This document shows, piece by piece, positions 10,273 to 20,987 of a stretch of 64,000 nt of DNA (position 1 is the stretch's first letter; every line of letters begins with the position of its first letter). The translations under genes were made by a program, and so were the position numbers. The stretch lies in NCBI GenBank assembly GCA_029959195.1, contig CP114122.1, forward strand, positions 434,001 through 498,000, written 5' to 3'. The DNA comes from Dictyophora rubrovolvata (lineage: Eukaryota > Basidiomycota > Agaricomycetes > Phallales > Phallaceae). The notes beneath the pieces were generated by a model. It was not told the origin of the DNA. It ran no database searches and saw only the letters and a program-made list of their open reading frames with translations.

Positions 10273-11636
10273 TCAGCTAGTAGTGGCACCATTCCAGTGC
10301 AGAGAATGTATTACATCCTCGGGGGTGATGGAGTTCACCTCAGCAGTGCTGAAGGCCTGTTTATACCCCTCCATGAGGGTGGATGGCATAGAAGTCATGG
10401 TGGAGGCACAGTCTCCTAGCACCTCATGCCATTTAGTGAGGTTTGGGTCACCACAGACCTCGCAGGCAATTTCCATGAAGCAGAAACAGGTATCTTGGTT
10501 CTTGGCTATGCATCGTAGCCAGGCAACAACCTTGATGTCATTGGAGTTGAGGGACCCATTCACACAGAGACAGATGTAAGGAGGGATCTGGCCTGGATCA
10601 CGGTGCCAGTGATTAAGCATATGCTTGATCTCAGGGTGGACAATCTCTCCATCAAAAGTGAAAATGACCTCGTGGGAGGCGGAGGAGTCAACGTACTCTG
10701 CATGTTTTTGTGCCTTGATGCACTTAGTCCACATATGCCAAGCGTATGAGATGTGGAGGTGAATCCCCTTGTCATTGGGGAATTCAAACATTGGGGTTTG
10801 CACCTACAGCCATGTACCTGCTTCCTTGAAGCGGGGGTTGTCCAAGTCACAGAGGTTGTACCACGCCTTTGGATCAGGTGTGTTGGGGACTAGAGAAGTA
10901 CCATCACTGACGGTGGGGTTGTATCCCCTAACATAGAAGGGCCAGGGCAGTACGTATTACCACTGGAGCCACTAGTACCTCAGTGTAGCTGAGGGGGGGT
11001 GCATCAGCATCAGGTGGAGGCCTGGAGGGGGTGTAGATGTGAGCTCCGTGAGGCATGTAATCATCTGAATAGAAGTCCCTGTCATTGCTGTCATCTTCCT
11101 CATTGTTGATAGGGATGGGGTGAACGTGTGTACCCATCGAGTTATCGCAGGCATGCTTCCGAGGGGTGGTCATTGATGTTTGGGATGCCAACTTGAGTTT
11201 TCTCTCTAATTGAGAGATTTGACCTCTAAGGTCATTGATGGTCCTTTTGGCATCCTCTAGGTCTGCTGCAGTGACATGGTAGTCACCCTTCACATCATGA
11301 AGTTCATTGACCAGGCGGTCATGATCACGTTCTATTGATAGGAACACCTTGAAAACTGCATCCCGGGCCTGATTATTAATAGTCCAGGAGAATGGCAGCA
11401 GCTCCAACTGCCTCTGACATGTGCTCAATGAAGTGTTTGCAGGCCTCACATCCTGCATCGCTGTGGCAAACGGTTATGCAACCATTCATTGCTTCAATAG
11501 TCCATTTGGACTTTTTCTTTGCCAAATTGGCAGCTGCCTTCGCAAACCTCCCTTGAGGAGGAGGTGACTGAGAGTATATCTGCTCTGGTTCTTTTCCCTT
11601 GCTGTTAGGCATGGGTGAATGGAGAGGAAAGACCAT
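10273..11636 (-). mobile_element. Gag-like or element-associated coding fossil
   Basis: Three overlapping minus-strand open stretches cover this span. I do not recognise the protein. Visible parts in order are a basic, Pro/Gln-containing start (around 11560-11636), a coiled-coil-like segment (around 11180-11300, DLRGQISQLERKLKLA), an acidic Pro-rich linker (around 11000-11120), and a Cys/His/Trp-containing C-terminal part (10273-10800). It lies next to LTR A4 on the same strand, where a gag gene of a truncated LTR element would be expected. That assignment is inference. It is broken, with about two breaks. Confidence 0.5.
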
Positions 11637-12078
11637 GGTTTGTGGTTTGGTGGGTTAAAATACCCTAGTACTTAGGAAGCACTCAAGGTGAAAATTACCT
11701 CACCACAGAGTGAAGTGCTCATGGGTGGTAATGGGCAGGGATCTTCAATCAGATCCCTTTCTAAGATCCCTGTATTTATCCAAACACAGTAATTATCGTG
11801 GCAGTTTTATTCTGTGTGGATCAAGGTACTCATCAAGTGCTTTCAAGTCCTTACAATTGTCATAAGGTTCCCAAGTGGTATCCCCAAGGGACCACAGTAC
11901 TAGGAACTTGAGGTCCTTCTCTTGGGTGCCCTTCCAGTGATGGGCTACCAATTCACTGATGAGCCATTCAGCATTGTTGTTATGTATGATGGCCTGAGGC
12001 TGTTCCAGATAGTTCTGAAGAAGTCTGGACCATTGGGTATGACAGGAGGTGGAGTACTGAAGTACAGGGTGAGGGACT
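11637..12078. other. Spacer between the gag-like fossil and the Gypsy-2 LTR
   Basis: No gene or bounded repeat is recognised. Short open frames here look like chance. Confidence 0.35.
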
Positions 12079-12623
12079 TGGCTTCAACTTATATGTTGCG
12101 CCCACTCACCCAGCTTACAATATCCCTCGATTTCGGAATATGAGGAAGTACACAAGTATGTACAAGTCTGACAATGTGTGATACGATGACGGAGTACAAG
12201 TCCACATTGTCGAAGACAATGTGAACGACAAGTATGAGTTGACTCGAACGTTAAGTCCGAGCCAACTATGCAATACAGATTAGGAGTACAAGATGGACTA
12301 GAGATGAGAGAATAACTGATTATATTCAGACTGAGGAACCCCAGCTGTAAGCTGGGGGTTTAAATACAGGAGGGAGCGGAACTACAGGAATGGGGATAAT
12401 AACAAATAAGGAAAGGTAGGGTAGACTAGTATGAGCTGGAGGTGATGCCAATATAGTTTGGATACCTTATTACTAAGTGACCCGGATACATATCTCCATA
12501 AGAAAAGTGTCTGATACGGAATATGGATTAAATGCGGGTCTCAGAGTTAAAGGGGTAATGGGGTACGGAGTATGGAGTTCGGGATAGTCCAGATTTGGAC
12601 TGCGGGGCATGTGGGGCATGACA
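12079..12623 (-). mobile_element. 3' LTR of Gypsy-2
   Basis: The right end, read on the minus strand, starts TGTCATGCCCCACATG just after the pol region. The left end is either TGGCTTCAACTT (12079) or TGTTGCGCCCAC (12094). A TTTAAATA box on either strand near 12358 could be its promoter. A segment at 3319-3345 inside the CACTA element resembles its left end. Confidence 0.65.
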
Positions 12624-15600
12624 ATTGTCAGGCTGGCCAAAGTCATAGGCTGGCCGTCAATGCCTCACATTGCAGGAACCTGTCATCATCATTCACAACA
12701 TGAGGCTTTAATAAGTCCACATGAAACACTGGACTTATTCTTCTCTTCTTGAGTTCCTCGGGAAGCTCAAGTTTCACTGTCATGTTATCTTTTATGGATA
12801 GTACTTTATATGGTCCCACATGGTGGGGTAATAACTTTCTTGCCCTTCCCTTTGGGAAGGTCAAGTTCCTTGTGGATAAGTACACAAGGTTGCCTTCTTT
12901 ATATGCCGGCATGTCATGTCAGTGTTTATTGGTACTATGTGTCTGTTTGACACAGTTAGCTATTATGGTGTCATGTGCTGCCATAAGATTCCACTTTGCC
13001 TGTTGGGTGAAGTGTTTTACACCCAAGAATCAGGTGTCTGTATTTAATTATCTTCCCAAGCTGGGAGTATATTTATAGTTCAACTCAAATGGCACATATC
13101 CAGTGGTTTCACTGGTGCTGCTATTTATAGTGAATTCTACCATTGGAATTCGCTCAGCCCAGTCCTTTTGGTCATTCTGTACAACAGAACATAATATTTG
13201 ACCAATTGAGCAATTGACTCTTTCTGTTGCACCATCCGTTTGAGGGTGGAATGCTATTGACATGAGGAGTTTTGTCCCCATGAGGCATTGTAATTCTTGC
13301 CAGAATTTCAAGGTGAATTGAGCATCCCGATCACTTACTATCGAGTCAGGGACTCCATGAAGTTGAACAACTTCACTAAGATACAGCCAAGCTGTGTCTT
13401 TGGCCATTAGTTTAATGGTGGTAGGTATTAGATGTACCATTGACATCAATCTGTCTATTAGACATTGTTAATGGGCCAACAAAGTCCATTCCAATTGATT
13501 CCCAAGGTCTAGTTGGGACTGGTAGCATTTTTAGTAACCCGCTAGGAAGCTGGTTTTCTCCTTTTGTTGTTTGACAAATTCCACACAACTTGCAGAATTG
13601 CTCAATGTCTTCTGACATTGTTTTCCACCAGTACACTTGTCTGATGTATCTTGACGTTTTATAGCATCCATAGTGTCCCACTGTTTGGTGAGCTTCGCTA
13701 ATGACTATTTCAGTCAATTTCCTCTCCCAATAAATTATGCTATGGGGGATGCATACTATGTTGTGGTAGTATTGATTTTTTGTGAAGATCAATTGATCTT
13801 TTATTTCAAACACCTTATAAGCGTTAGGATTTTCCAGTACCAGTTTGAGGACTGGGTCTTTCTTGTATCCCTGATGTACTATCGGGATTATGTCTTCAGA
13901 GCCCTCAATTTTGACTTGTAATGGCTTTCCGTCATGTTCAGCACTGAGTGCTAGGACTTTGTCCTTGTCCTTGTTATACTCTACTTCTGTGAGCTCAGGT
14001 ATTTCATCCTCTATGAGGTTTTCCATTTCAGCTTTCTTTTTACCCTTCTTTGAGGGTTTGACTCGCCTGGTGGCATTGATTAGTAGTTCTTCCCATCTTT
14101 CTGTTGTGAGTTGGTCCCCTGTAGGGTCCAAACGCATCCGTGTTTACATACACCTCTGGTGGGTGTTTTTCATCTTCATTATCTTCCTTGAAATATCAAG
14201 AAAGTCCATCAGCAACTGTATTTGTCTCGCCTTTGACATGTACTGTCTCATAATTGAATTGAGACAGGTATTCAAACCACCTGGCTTGTCTGGGTGACAT
14301 GCATGGATGGTTGTGTTTTAAAATGCGACAACACTTTGTTGTCTGTAACTAGGGTGAATTTTCACCCTATGAGTTTATCCTCCCATTTGAGGAGTGCTTC
14401 CAGCACAGCAATTAGCTCATATTCATGCATGCGATAGTTGTGCTGCGCTGGGGTAAATTTCTTTGAAAGAAATCCCACAGGCCTACAGGTCTGCCATGTG
14501 GGCCCTTGCCCATAGTATGCTCTGACACCGCATTTAGAGCTGTCAGTTACCAACCAGATGGGATCTGGGTTGTCAATATTGATAGGCTTCAGCACTAGAG
14601 CCCTTCGCATTAATGCTTTGATTGAGTCAAAGCATTTGTTCAGCAGTGGTGTCCAAATGAACAGCCTGTTGTTGTGTGTACACCCCGATAGCAGGGTGGT
14701 GTATGCTGCTACTCTTGGGAGGTAGGTGGCAACATACTGTACAAGTCCTAAGAACTTTTGTACATTGTTGTATGTTCTGGGGATCCTCCATTCGTGGATT
14801 TTGTCCATCTTTTCTTCATCAGGATGTATTCCATCATCATCAATGATGTGTCCCAAGCATTCCATGCGCTTGGAGTACAAGTCAACCTTCTTCTGACTCA
14901 GGTAAAGTTTTTCTCCTCTCAAACATGAGAAGACGATTTCCAGGTGTTCCTGGTGTGCCCTAATCGTCACAGAATAGACAAATACATTGTTTATGTATGC
15001 ATGGGTGTTTCTTCCAATGCAATCCCGGAAGATGTGGGTCATCAACCTTTGGAAGGTCGATGGAGTGTTACAGTCCCCTTGCTGCATTATGTGGCTCTTG
15101 AACATGCCATAAATTATTGCAAACGTCATTTTGTCGACGTCCTCTGGTGCAATGTGTACTTGTTCATATGCCTCAGTCAGATCAATTTTTGATCTGTAAG
15201 TGTGTCTGGCAACATCCTGTCAGATGGTTTCTTGATCCAGGAAAGGGGTCATGTCCTTCTTGGTGTTGTCGTTCTGCAATCGCAGGTCAAACACAGTTCT
15301 CAAACCCATGAACACTTGTTTGTGCAGGCACAATGTTGGTATGGCCTGCCACGCAACTGTGGGCTCCCACCATACCACTTTCATGTAGTGTTCTATCTTC
15401 TCCGTGAGAAGACCTTTTAGTGCATCTGGGCATCGGGGCATATGATATTGGATTTTCTTATCTGGTTCGATAAGGGGGATATGGTGGTTTACTTCCCAAA
15501 ATGGAGGAAGTACTAATGGTATGGGGCCAAACAAGTCACTATACTCATTCTTCCAGTACTCAATAAGGGCTGGAATATTCTCAAACAGTGGTTTGAGGTC

Positions 15601-16210
15601 GTTTGTCAGGTTGGATGTGACTTTTGCGATAACCATGGCCGTCAATTCTGGCAGTTCCCCAATGACATGTTCACTGGGATCAATTATCACACCATTGCAT
15701 GTGATTGTTCCCTGGCTTAAAGTCCAGGCAGATTCCATATTGTCTCAGAAATGGGATGCCAATTATTACATCATAATAGTCAATGTTGGCTATGTCAAAG
15801 TATTCCATTACCATGACTTCACCAAATTCTATTTGGGTGTATGTTCCATATTGTATGGATGACTTACTGCCCTTAACGGCCAGTTGGAGCATGGCAGGCT
15901 TGTCAAGCTTGAACATTTTAACTCCCATTATGTGGGAGAATGTTGGGGACATTATTAGTCCTTGACATCTGCTGTCACACACCAAAACCTTCCTCATTTG
16001 GTGATTGGGCTGCTTATCCAAAGTGGACATTCAAATCCTCCCCTCCTAGAAAGCCAACCATGATGTTGACTTGGGCTTGTTCATACAGAATTAGTGTTGT
16101 CAGGAACTCCAAATCATCATATGGCAATTCAATTTCTAATGAGGGCACAAGCATAAGGAGTAACATGGTTTCGAAGTTGACAGTGATTTCGTTACTAAGG
16201 ATGTTGTAGA
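12079..16210 (-). mobile_element. Gypsy-2: fossil Ty3/Gypsy element
   Basis: This is a minus-strand Ty3/Gypsy element. From right to left: protease-like region (about 15680-16210), reverse transcriptase (about 14900-15660), RNase H (about 14360-14650), integrase with zinc-binding and core regions (about 13050-13750), an integrase C-terminal region (about 12640-12910, HHVGPYKVLSI and FHVDLLKP), then the 3' LTR (about 12079-12623). The order PR-RT-RH-IN is that of Ty3/Gypsy. No 5' LTR was found. It is broken, with roughly five breaks in pol, and is probably old. No chromodomain was seen, unlike Gypsy-1. Confidence 0.9.
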
Positions 16211-17386
16211 CCCAAACATGAGCAGTGAAGTTTTCATTGGGTCTGGATTGAGGAACAGGAGAAAAAGAAAAAGGGAAGAAAGGGAAACAAAGAAGTGGGA
16301 GGGAACTTTGGGACATGATGGTAAAAACGAGAAGTTTTAACCAAAGTACACAAAGTGCTGAACTGAAAGAGAAAAGAAAAAGGAAAGTAACTAATTGTTC
16401 TAAAATCACCCAAGGAGATTTGAACAAGCATGTCTGAGCCTTTGGAATGATCACATTGAAGGAGAGGGTGATCTGGGTAGAGAAGGGGAAGATTGGGTTC
16501 ACCAGAATAGAGATTCACTGGTTGAAAAGGGCAGAGTTCTTGTTTGTTCATGCCTTTCATGACTACCCAACAACTCGGCACATCCAGTACCAGAAATGTA
16601 AACTCAAAGCCATTTTGTGATGCTAACCAGATTCAATAAGAATCTAAAATGGCTGACTCTGGTGTCAAATACACATTGACAATGGTGAATGGAACTGGCT
16701 CCTTGGGGTATACCAGTGATCAGGCCATTGATGTGCAATGAAGACTTCCCAGCAACATTGGACAAGTTTGGCACAAAAGGCATGCAATATACAGGGTTAT
16801 TGATTCAGTTTAAGAAGAGATTTAATGATCATGTCCTTCTGACACAGTTAAGCAAGTAAGAACTCTGGTTTACTATTGAATAAAAGGTTAGAAAGGTAAG
16901 AGGTCCCAGACCAATCCTTTGGTTCAAGCCCTTATGCCCCCCTTGCATGTACAGCTTACAGCTTGCAGCATCAGGTGATTAAAAAAAATCGCATTTTGTT
17001 TTCAATCTTTTACATTACCTGCAAGTGATGGGTCTGGAGAAGTATTATGTGGTGTGTAGTTGAATAGATACAAGATAGATTTGGCTCAATTGATGATTTT
17101 TGTGTTGGCTGAAGCACTGCTTTGAGTTCAGCATCTGTTAAAATAATTCAGTACATACATTTTTGTTCTCTGCTTGTGTCAAAGGGCCTGTATTTCTCAA
17201 TGTACTGATGGAATAATGGGCGACACTTCCCAAGTATATGTAATGCATCAGCTCACAAATTTTTCTTGTGTTTTGTGGCAAGAGAGCTCTCTTTTTCGGC
17301 CTTTGTTTGGTGTGTCTAGAGCCTTCAAACTAGGTCCAGACTAATTGTTTCTGGAAAACCCTCATGATGAGGTCTGCTTGCCTGTA
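16211..17386. other. Unassigned sequence upstream of Gypsy-2
   Basis: Up to about 16600 this may be the decayed 5' part of Gypsy-2, but no LTR can be seen. From 16600 to 17386 there is no gene-like frame and no bounded repeat. Confidence 0.35.
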
Positions 17387-17735
17387 ACAGATCTGGGAAT
17401 GTTCCCTTTAGACCCCAGGGGTCTAAAGATCCACTACAGTGTAGTATTTACTGTAGTTGTGTAACTACTATGTTACCGCGTCACAGTGTGACGATTAAGC
17501 GCCCGTCACACTTGTAGAGTGGTGTGACCCAGTAGTTACAGTATCTTTTATTTCCTAGCCTCGAGGCCAGGCCTTGTGACAGCATGACTCCCTGGCTCCT
17601 TTTGGAAGGTGGCAGGTGTCATGAGGGGAGGATCCATTGTACAAGGCCTGGCACAAATGACATTGGCACCCCTGGTGACATCCCAAATGTCATGCGTCCG
17701 GGGTCTGTCTGTAGTCACCTCACAAACCATTTCTG

Positions 17736-17970
17736 TTGAGAAGTAACACTGCCATTAGCTAATACACAAATCCACGGATTGCAGGTGGCAGCCAATAATA
17801 TTTCTTTATTTTATTTCTGTCTTATATTCATAATTTTCATTCTCTAAAATATGTCTCAACATAATAATTTTCTTTTTGTATTTAAAGTCGAGCTAATTAT
17901 TAGTAATATACGATCCTCTTTTATTCACTCTACCTCCTTGTCTAACATCCCCATGCCTGTAATCTCAATA
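17736..17970. mobile_element. Small insertion in the left MULE arm
   Basis: Comparison with the right arm shows 235 extra bases here, bounded by a 7-bp direct repeat ATTTCTG (17729-17735 and 17971-17977). The insert is AT-rich, with weakly similar inverse ends (TTGAGAAGTAACA and TTGAGATTACAGG). Its class is unknown. Confidence 0.65.
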
Positions 17971-18048
17971 ATTTCTGCTTTTGCTATGAATCCTCTTGCA
18001 TATAAAAAAAATTTCTTGAGTCTCTGTTTGAACTTGCCCTTCACAATT

Positions 18049-18339
18049 TCATCTAGCCACCTGACTGCAAGTTGAATTATACATGCCATGCACCAACAGT
18101 GTAGTAAAAGGACCAGTTTGGTGGGTCAAACTAGTTTTGTAATTTTCAGGAAGTTGTGGGCTATGCAATAAGCCTGTGCATGATGCCTGAATAGTCCTGT
18201 CACTAACACACTCTTTATCTCCATAGCTCAGCCAGAACAGGAAGTCTGCAAGATTCAAGTTGATATCCTTCATGGTTGCCAAGATATGTTGAACCTTAAC
18301 AACTGGCTTTTTCTTGTTCATGTCTATTGTTCCTCTCAT
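18049..18339 (-). pseudogene. Gene fragment carried inside the MULE
   Basis: A 96-codon minus-strand open frame includes VQHILATMKDINLNLADFL, then a YGDKECVSD-like stretch and LLHSPQLPENY. This resembles a segment I recall as common in agaricomycete hypothetical proteins (pattern: VL..M....L....FL....WGD..C, then LL.S..LP.IL). Its function is not known to me. The frame lies wholly between the MULE repeats and lacks neighbouring gene parts, so it is best read as a captured fragment (Pack-MULE-like cargo), not a working gene. Confidence 0.55.
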
Positions 18340-18835
18340 ACTTTGGGATTGTGCGAGAACAGGTGTTGGGGACAGCAGAAGTGAAGAGGAAGGAGTAGGA
18401 ATGCTTCCAGACAGCTTTCTGAGGGAAATGATGTATCAAACTGTGTTTTTTCCCAAAAAAATATATCATCATGTCTGTCTATATAATCTGAATATATTGT
18501 GACTCAAAAATTATTATTATATACAAGAGGATTCATAGCAAAAGCAGAAATGGTTTGTGAGGTGACTACAGATGGCATGACATTTGGGATGTCATTAGGG
18601 GTGCCAATGTCATTTGTGCCAGGCCTCATACAGCAGATCCTCCCCTCACAACACCCGCCACCTTCCAAAGGAGCCAGGGAGTCATGCTGTCATGAGGCCT
18701 GGTCTCAAGGCTATTTATTTCCTACTACACTGCATGTTAATCCCTATTAGCTATATTTGGAAATAGACAGGAATTCTGTGCATCTGTGGGACTTAAGGAT
18801 TTAATAGACCTCATAGATCTATTATAAAACTGTTA

Positions 18836-19229
18836 CACCAAGCTTTCCTGAAGAAACTTCATTACTTATATATAAACCTGGTATGCTTGCTTATAAGATA
18901 CAATACTCTTTTTTCTTGACATGCTCTAGGGCTTCAGTTCTGCAAACAAATTGTAACAGTTTTCTTAATTAGCAAGATTACTAACTATCTCTACCCATCA
19001 ACTGCTTTGATGTGTGAATCCTGGTTAACAGTATTCATTAGACAATTTGGAATCCAAATTAAAAACAGAACTAAGATTGACATGCTTCACTTGCCAACAA
19101 CACCTTCATGGCAAACTGATGATATCAACAACAATCTATATTGGTAAATCACATCTGTGGATTGCTTCTGTAGGTCTAATCTTTGATTTATACTTCAATT
19201 GACTAAATTTTGCCAAAGGTCAAGCCCTA
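18836..19229. other. Unassigned AT-rich spacer
   Basis: I see no gene and no bounded repeat between the TA-MITE and the next MITE. Confidence 0.35.
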
Positions 19230-19402
19230 AGGCTGTTCACAGGTGTGGCTATATCTGGGTATCCATCACAAGTATCCATCACAAAACTGTACCCAAACCC
19301 ATGGGTTTAATTTCACTTAAAACCTGCAGGTCTGGGTGTGTGTAACCATGGGTACCTGAAAACAGGTACCCAAACCTGTGGGTTCACACCTGTGAACAGC
19401 CT
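19230..19402. mobile_element. MITE (AGGCTGTTCA family), copy 1
   Basis: This 173-bp element has inverse ends AGGCTGTTCACAGGTGTG and CACACCTGTGAACAGCCT, flanked by TA on both sides (19228-19229 and 19403-19404). The interior is rich in GGGTACC and GGTATCC motifs. It shares its end with the copy at 23539. The superfamily is unclear; TA duplications fit Tc1/mariner-like elements, but the GGCTGTTCA end also recalls Harbinger-type ends. Confidence 0.85.
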
Positions 19403-19429
19403 TAGCTCTAACAACACAACTTCTGTTAG

Positions 19430-20649
19430 ATGATAAATTTGTGCCCAATGTTTCCAAGCTGGCTGATTCTGTGAGCTTCATTTGGGCCTTGCACAAAGCC
19501 TTGCTTGAGAACAAAGATTTATCCAAAAGTCTTTTGGAATGTTTGAGGTACCCAGAACCAGGAGGATTTGAAATAGACAATGAAAATATGCTTTACTCAC
19601 TAAAGAAATTTCTTGCAACAGGAAATGCAGCTCAACATGTCTATCACAGGATTCACGACAATCATAATGAAAGGTATCCAGTGAGCCAATGCTGTCATAT
19701 GACAAGTCCGCAGATGAATGTCTGAATGGAATGAGATTTAACTCTTGCATGGCTTACACTGGCCCACTCATGAAACTTGAGATTTGCAAGTTCTGTTCAG
19801 CCCCATGTTATAATCAAATGATTTTAACAACTTCAGGAGGGAAGGTAAGAAAACCTGTGCAACAATTTTATACAATTCCTATTGCACCTTTCATTCAAAA
19901 CCTGTTTTGCAATCCTGAAATGGCCAAAGAAATGAGGTACTGACAAGAGGAAACAATGTTAACACATTGTAGAAAATGTCAATGTTGCAGGCTTTCTTGA
20001 AGACTACACTGACTTTTATTCCGGTTCAGAATATCTTAATGCCATATGCAATGGCCTTATTCAAGACAAAGACATTCTCTTGATGTTTTCATGGGATGGA
20101 GTGCAATTATTCAAAAATAAGGAAAGTTGTTGTTGGATTTATATCTAGATTGTCCTGGATCTTCGACCTTTGTTGCACTACAAGAAAAGATATGTTATCC
20201 CTCCCTGGTGGGTTCATTCCTGGCCCTCACAACCTCAGAAACACAGATTCCTTCCTATTCCTGGGCTTGCATCACCTTGCAGCAATACAAAAAGAAGGTC
20301 TTCACATCTGGGATGCTTATGAAAAAGGTGTTATTGACTGCAATCTTTTCTACTTTCTCTCTACAGCTGATGGTCCCAGCAGTGTACAATATCAGTGGTC
20401 TTGTTGGGCATCAAGGTGCCTATCTCTGTTGATTATTTTGCAAACTGAAAGGACGCAGAAAGCCAAATGGAACACACTATTATTCTGTCTTTTTAAAGCC
20501 CATGGATTTTGATATTGAGGGCTCAAATCATCCTGATATTCCCATGTCTAATATTGGTACCCATTGTCCTGAAGATTATGATAAGAAATTAGGATATGTT
20601 CTCCAATCCTGAAGTATGACCAATTATGAAACTTGTCGATGTGTAGAAA
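19430..20649 (+). pseudogene. Decayed CACTA (Tnp2-like) transposase
   Basis: Plus-strand coding traces in conserved order match the Tnp2-like transposase of agaricomycete CACTA elements: SLKKFLATGNA (19560-19640), NSCMAYTGPL with CKFC (19730-19800), FYTIPIAPFIQNLF (19865-19910), LMFSWDGVQLFKNK then CCWIYI (20080-20145), GGFIPGP then DSFLFLGLHHLAAIQKEG (20208-20310), LSTADGP and GHQGAYLC (20350-20430), and a terminal NHPDIP stretch (about 20527-20545). The frame changes near 19690, an in-frame stop follows CCWIYI near 20145, and the frame changes again near 20200 and 20390, so it is inactive. LTR copy A5 cuts it off at 20650 and I cannot find the rest. Whether it belongs to the same family as the CACTA element at 2995-4552 cannot be told, as no ends are preserved. 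Confidence 0.85.
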
Positions 20650-20987
20650 CTGTCATAGTACACTAGCAACACTCAGTAGTATACCATTTTCTCTGTCTGT
20701 TTTCCCATATTCATGTTTCTCTCCATTTTGCTCACTTCCTCATTGTCTTCATTTCCACCCAATTCTCATTTTCGACTCATTCTCTCATTTTCATTTGTTA
20801 TCACTGCAGATCCCATGGGAATCAACTGAGCACCTGTATTTGCATATATGTAGTCACTTTCCCTAGAGGGGGGTCCCTAAGCCTTTTCTCTTAGGTTTTC
20901 CCTCCTCTAGGTGAGTAGTTAGTCATTCCCCATGAATAGATCTTAGGTTTTCCCTCCTCTAGGTCTGTGCCCTGAGTTACCCTAACA
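20650..20987 (+). mobile_element. LTR family A, copy A5
   Basis: The unit runs TGTCATAGTACACTAGC to ACCCTAACA and closely matches the other family A LTRs. It ends the recognisable Tnp2 coding sequence. No 5-bp duplication is visible. Confidence 0.8.

Larger units (their letters stand above)
17558..18711. mobile_element. Non-autonomous Mutator-like element (MULE)
   Basis: Long inverted repeats, about 178 bp (17558-17735) and 167 bp (18545-18711), start GCCTCGAGGCCAGGCC and GCCTTGAGACCAGGCC. The element is flanked by a direct repeat TTATTTCCTA (17548-17557 and 18715-18724), with 3 bp of uncertainty at the right end. Long terminal repeats with a 9-10 bp duplication are typical of Mutator-like elements. 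The inverted repeat continues inward (17971-18003 and 18519-18551) past an extra insertion in the left arm. There is no transposase inside; the interior carries a gene fragment at 18049-18339. Confidence 0.82.
17387..18833. mobile_element. TA-MITE copy A, interrupted by a Mutator-like element
   Basis: The outer parts (17387-17557 and 18725-18833) match MITE copy B at 22638-22927: left ACAGATCTGGGAATG with CACAGTGTGACG and CACACTTGTAGAGTGG, right CTACACTGCATGTTA and AATAGACAGGAATTCTGTGC. Termini are ACAG and CTGT, flanked by TA (17385-17386 and 18834-18835). TA duplications suggest a Tc1/mariner-type or similar transposase. A 1.15-kb element is inserted in the middle. Confidence 0.82.

Noticed and set aside
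10283-10579. Plus-strand open frame opposite the gag-like fossil
   Set aside because: It is the mirror of a longer minus-strand frame with more protein-like composition.
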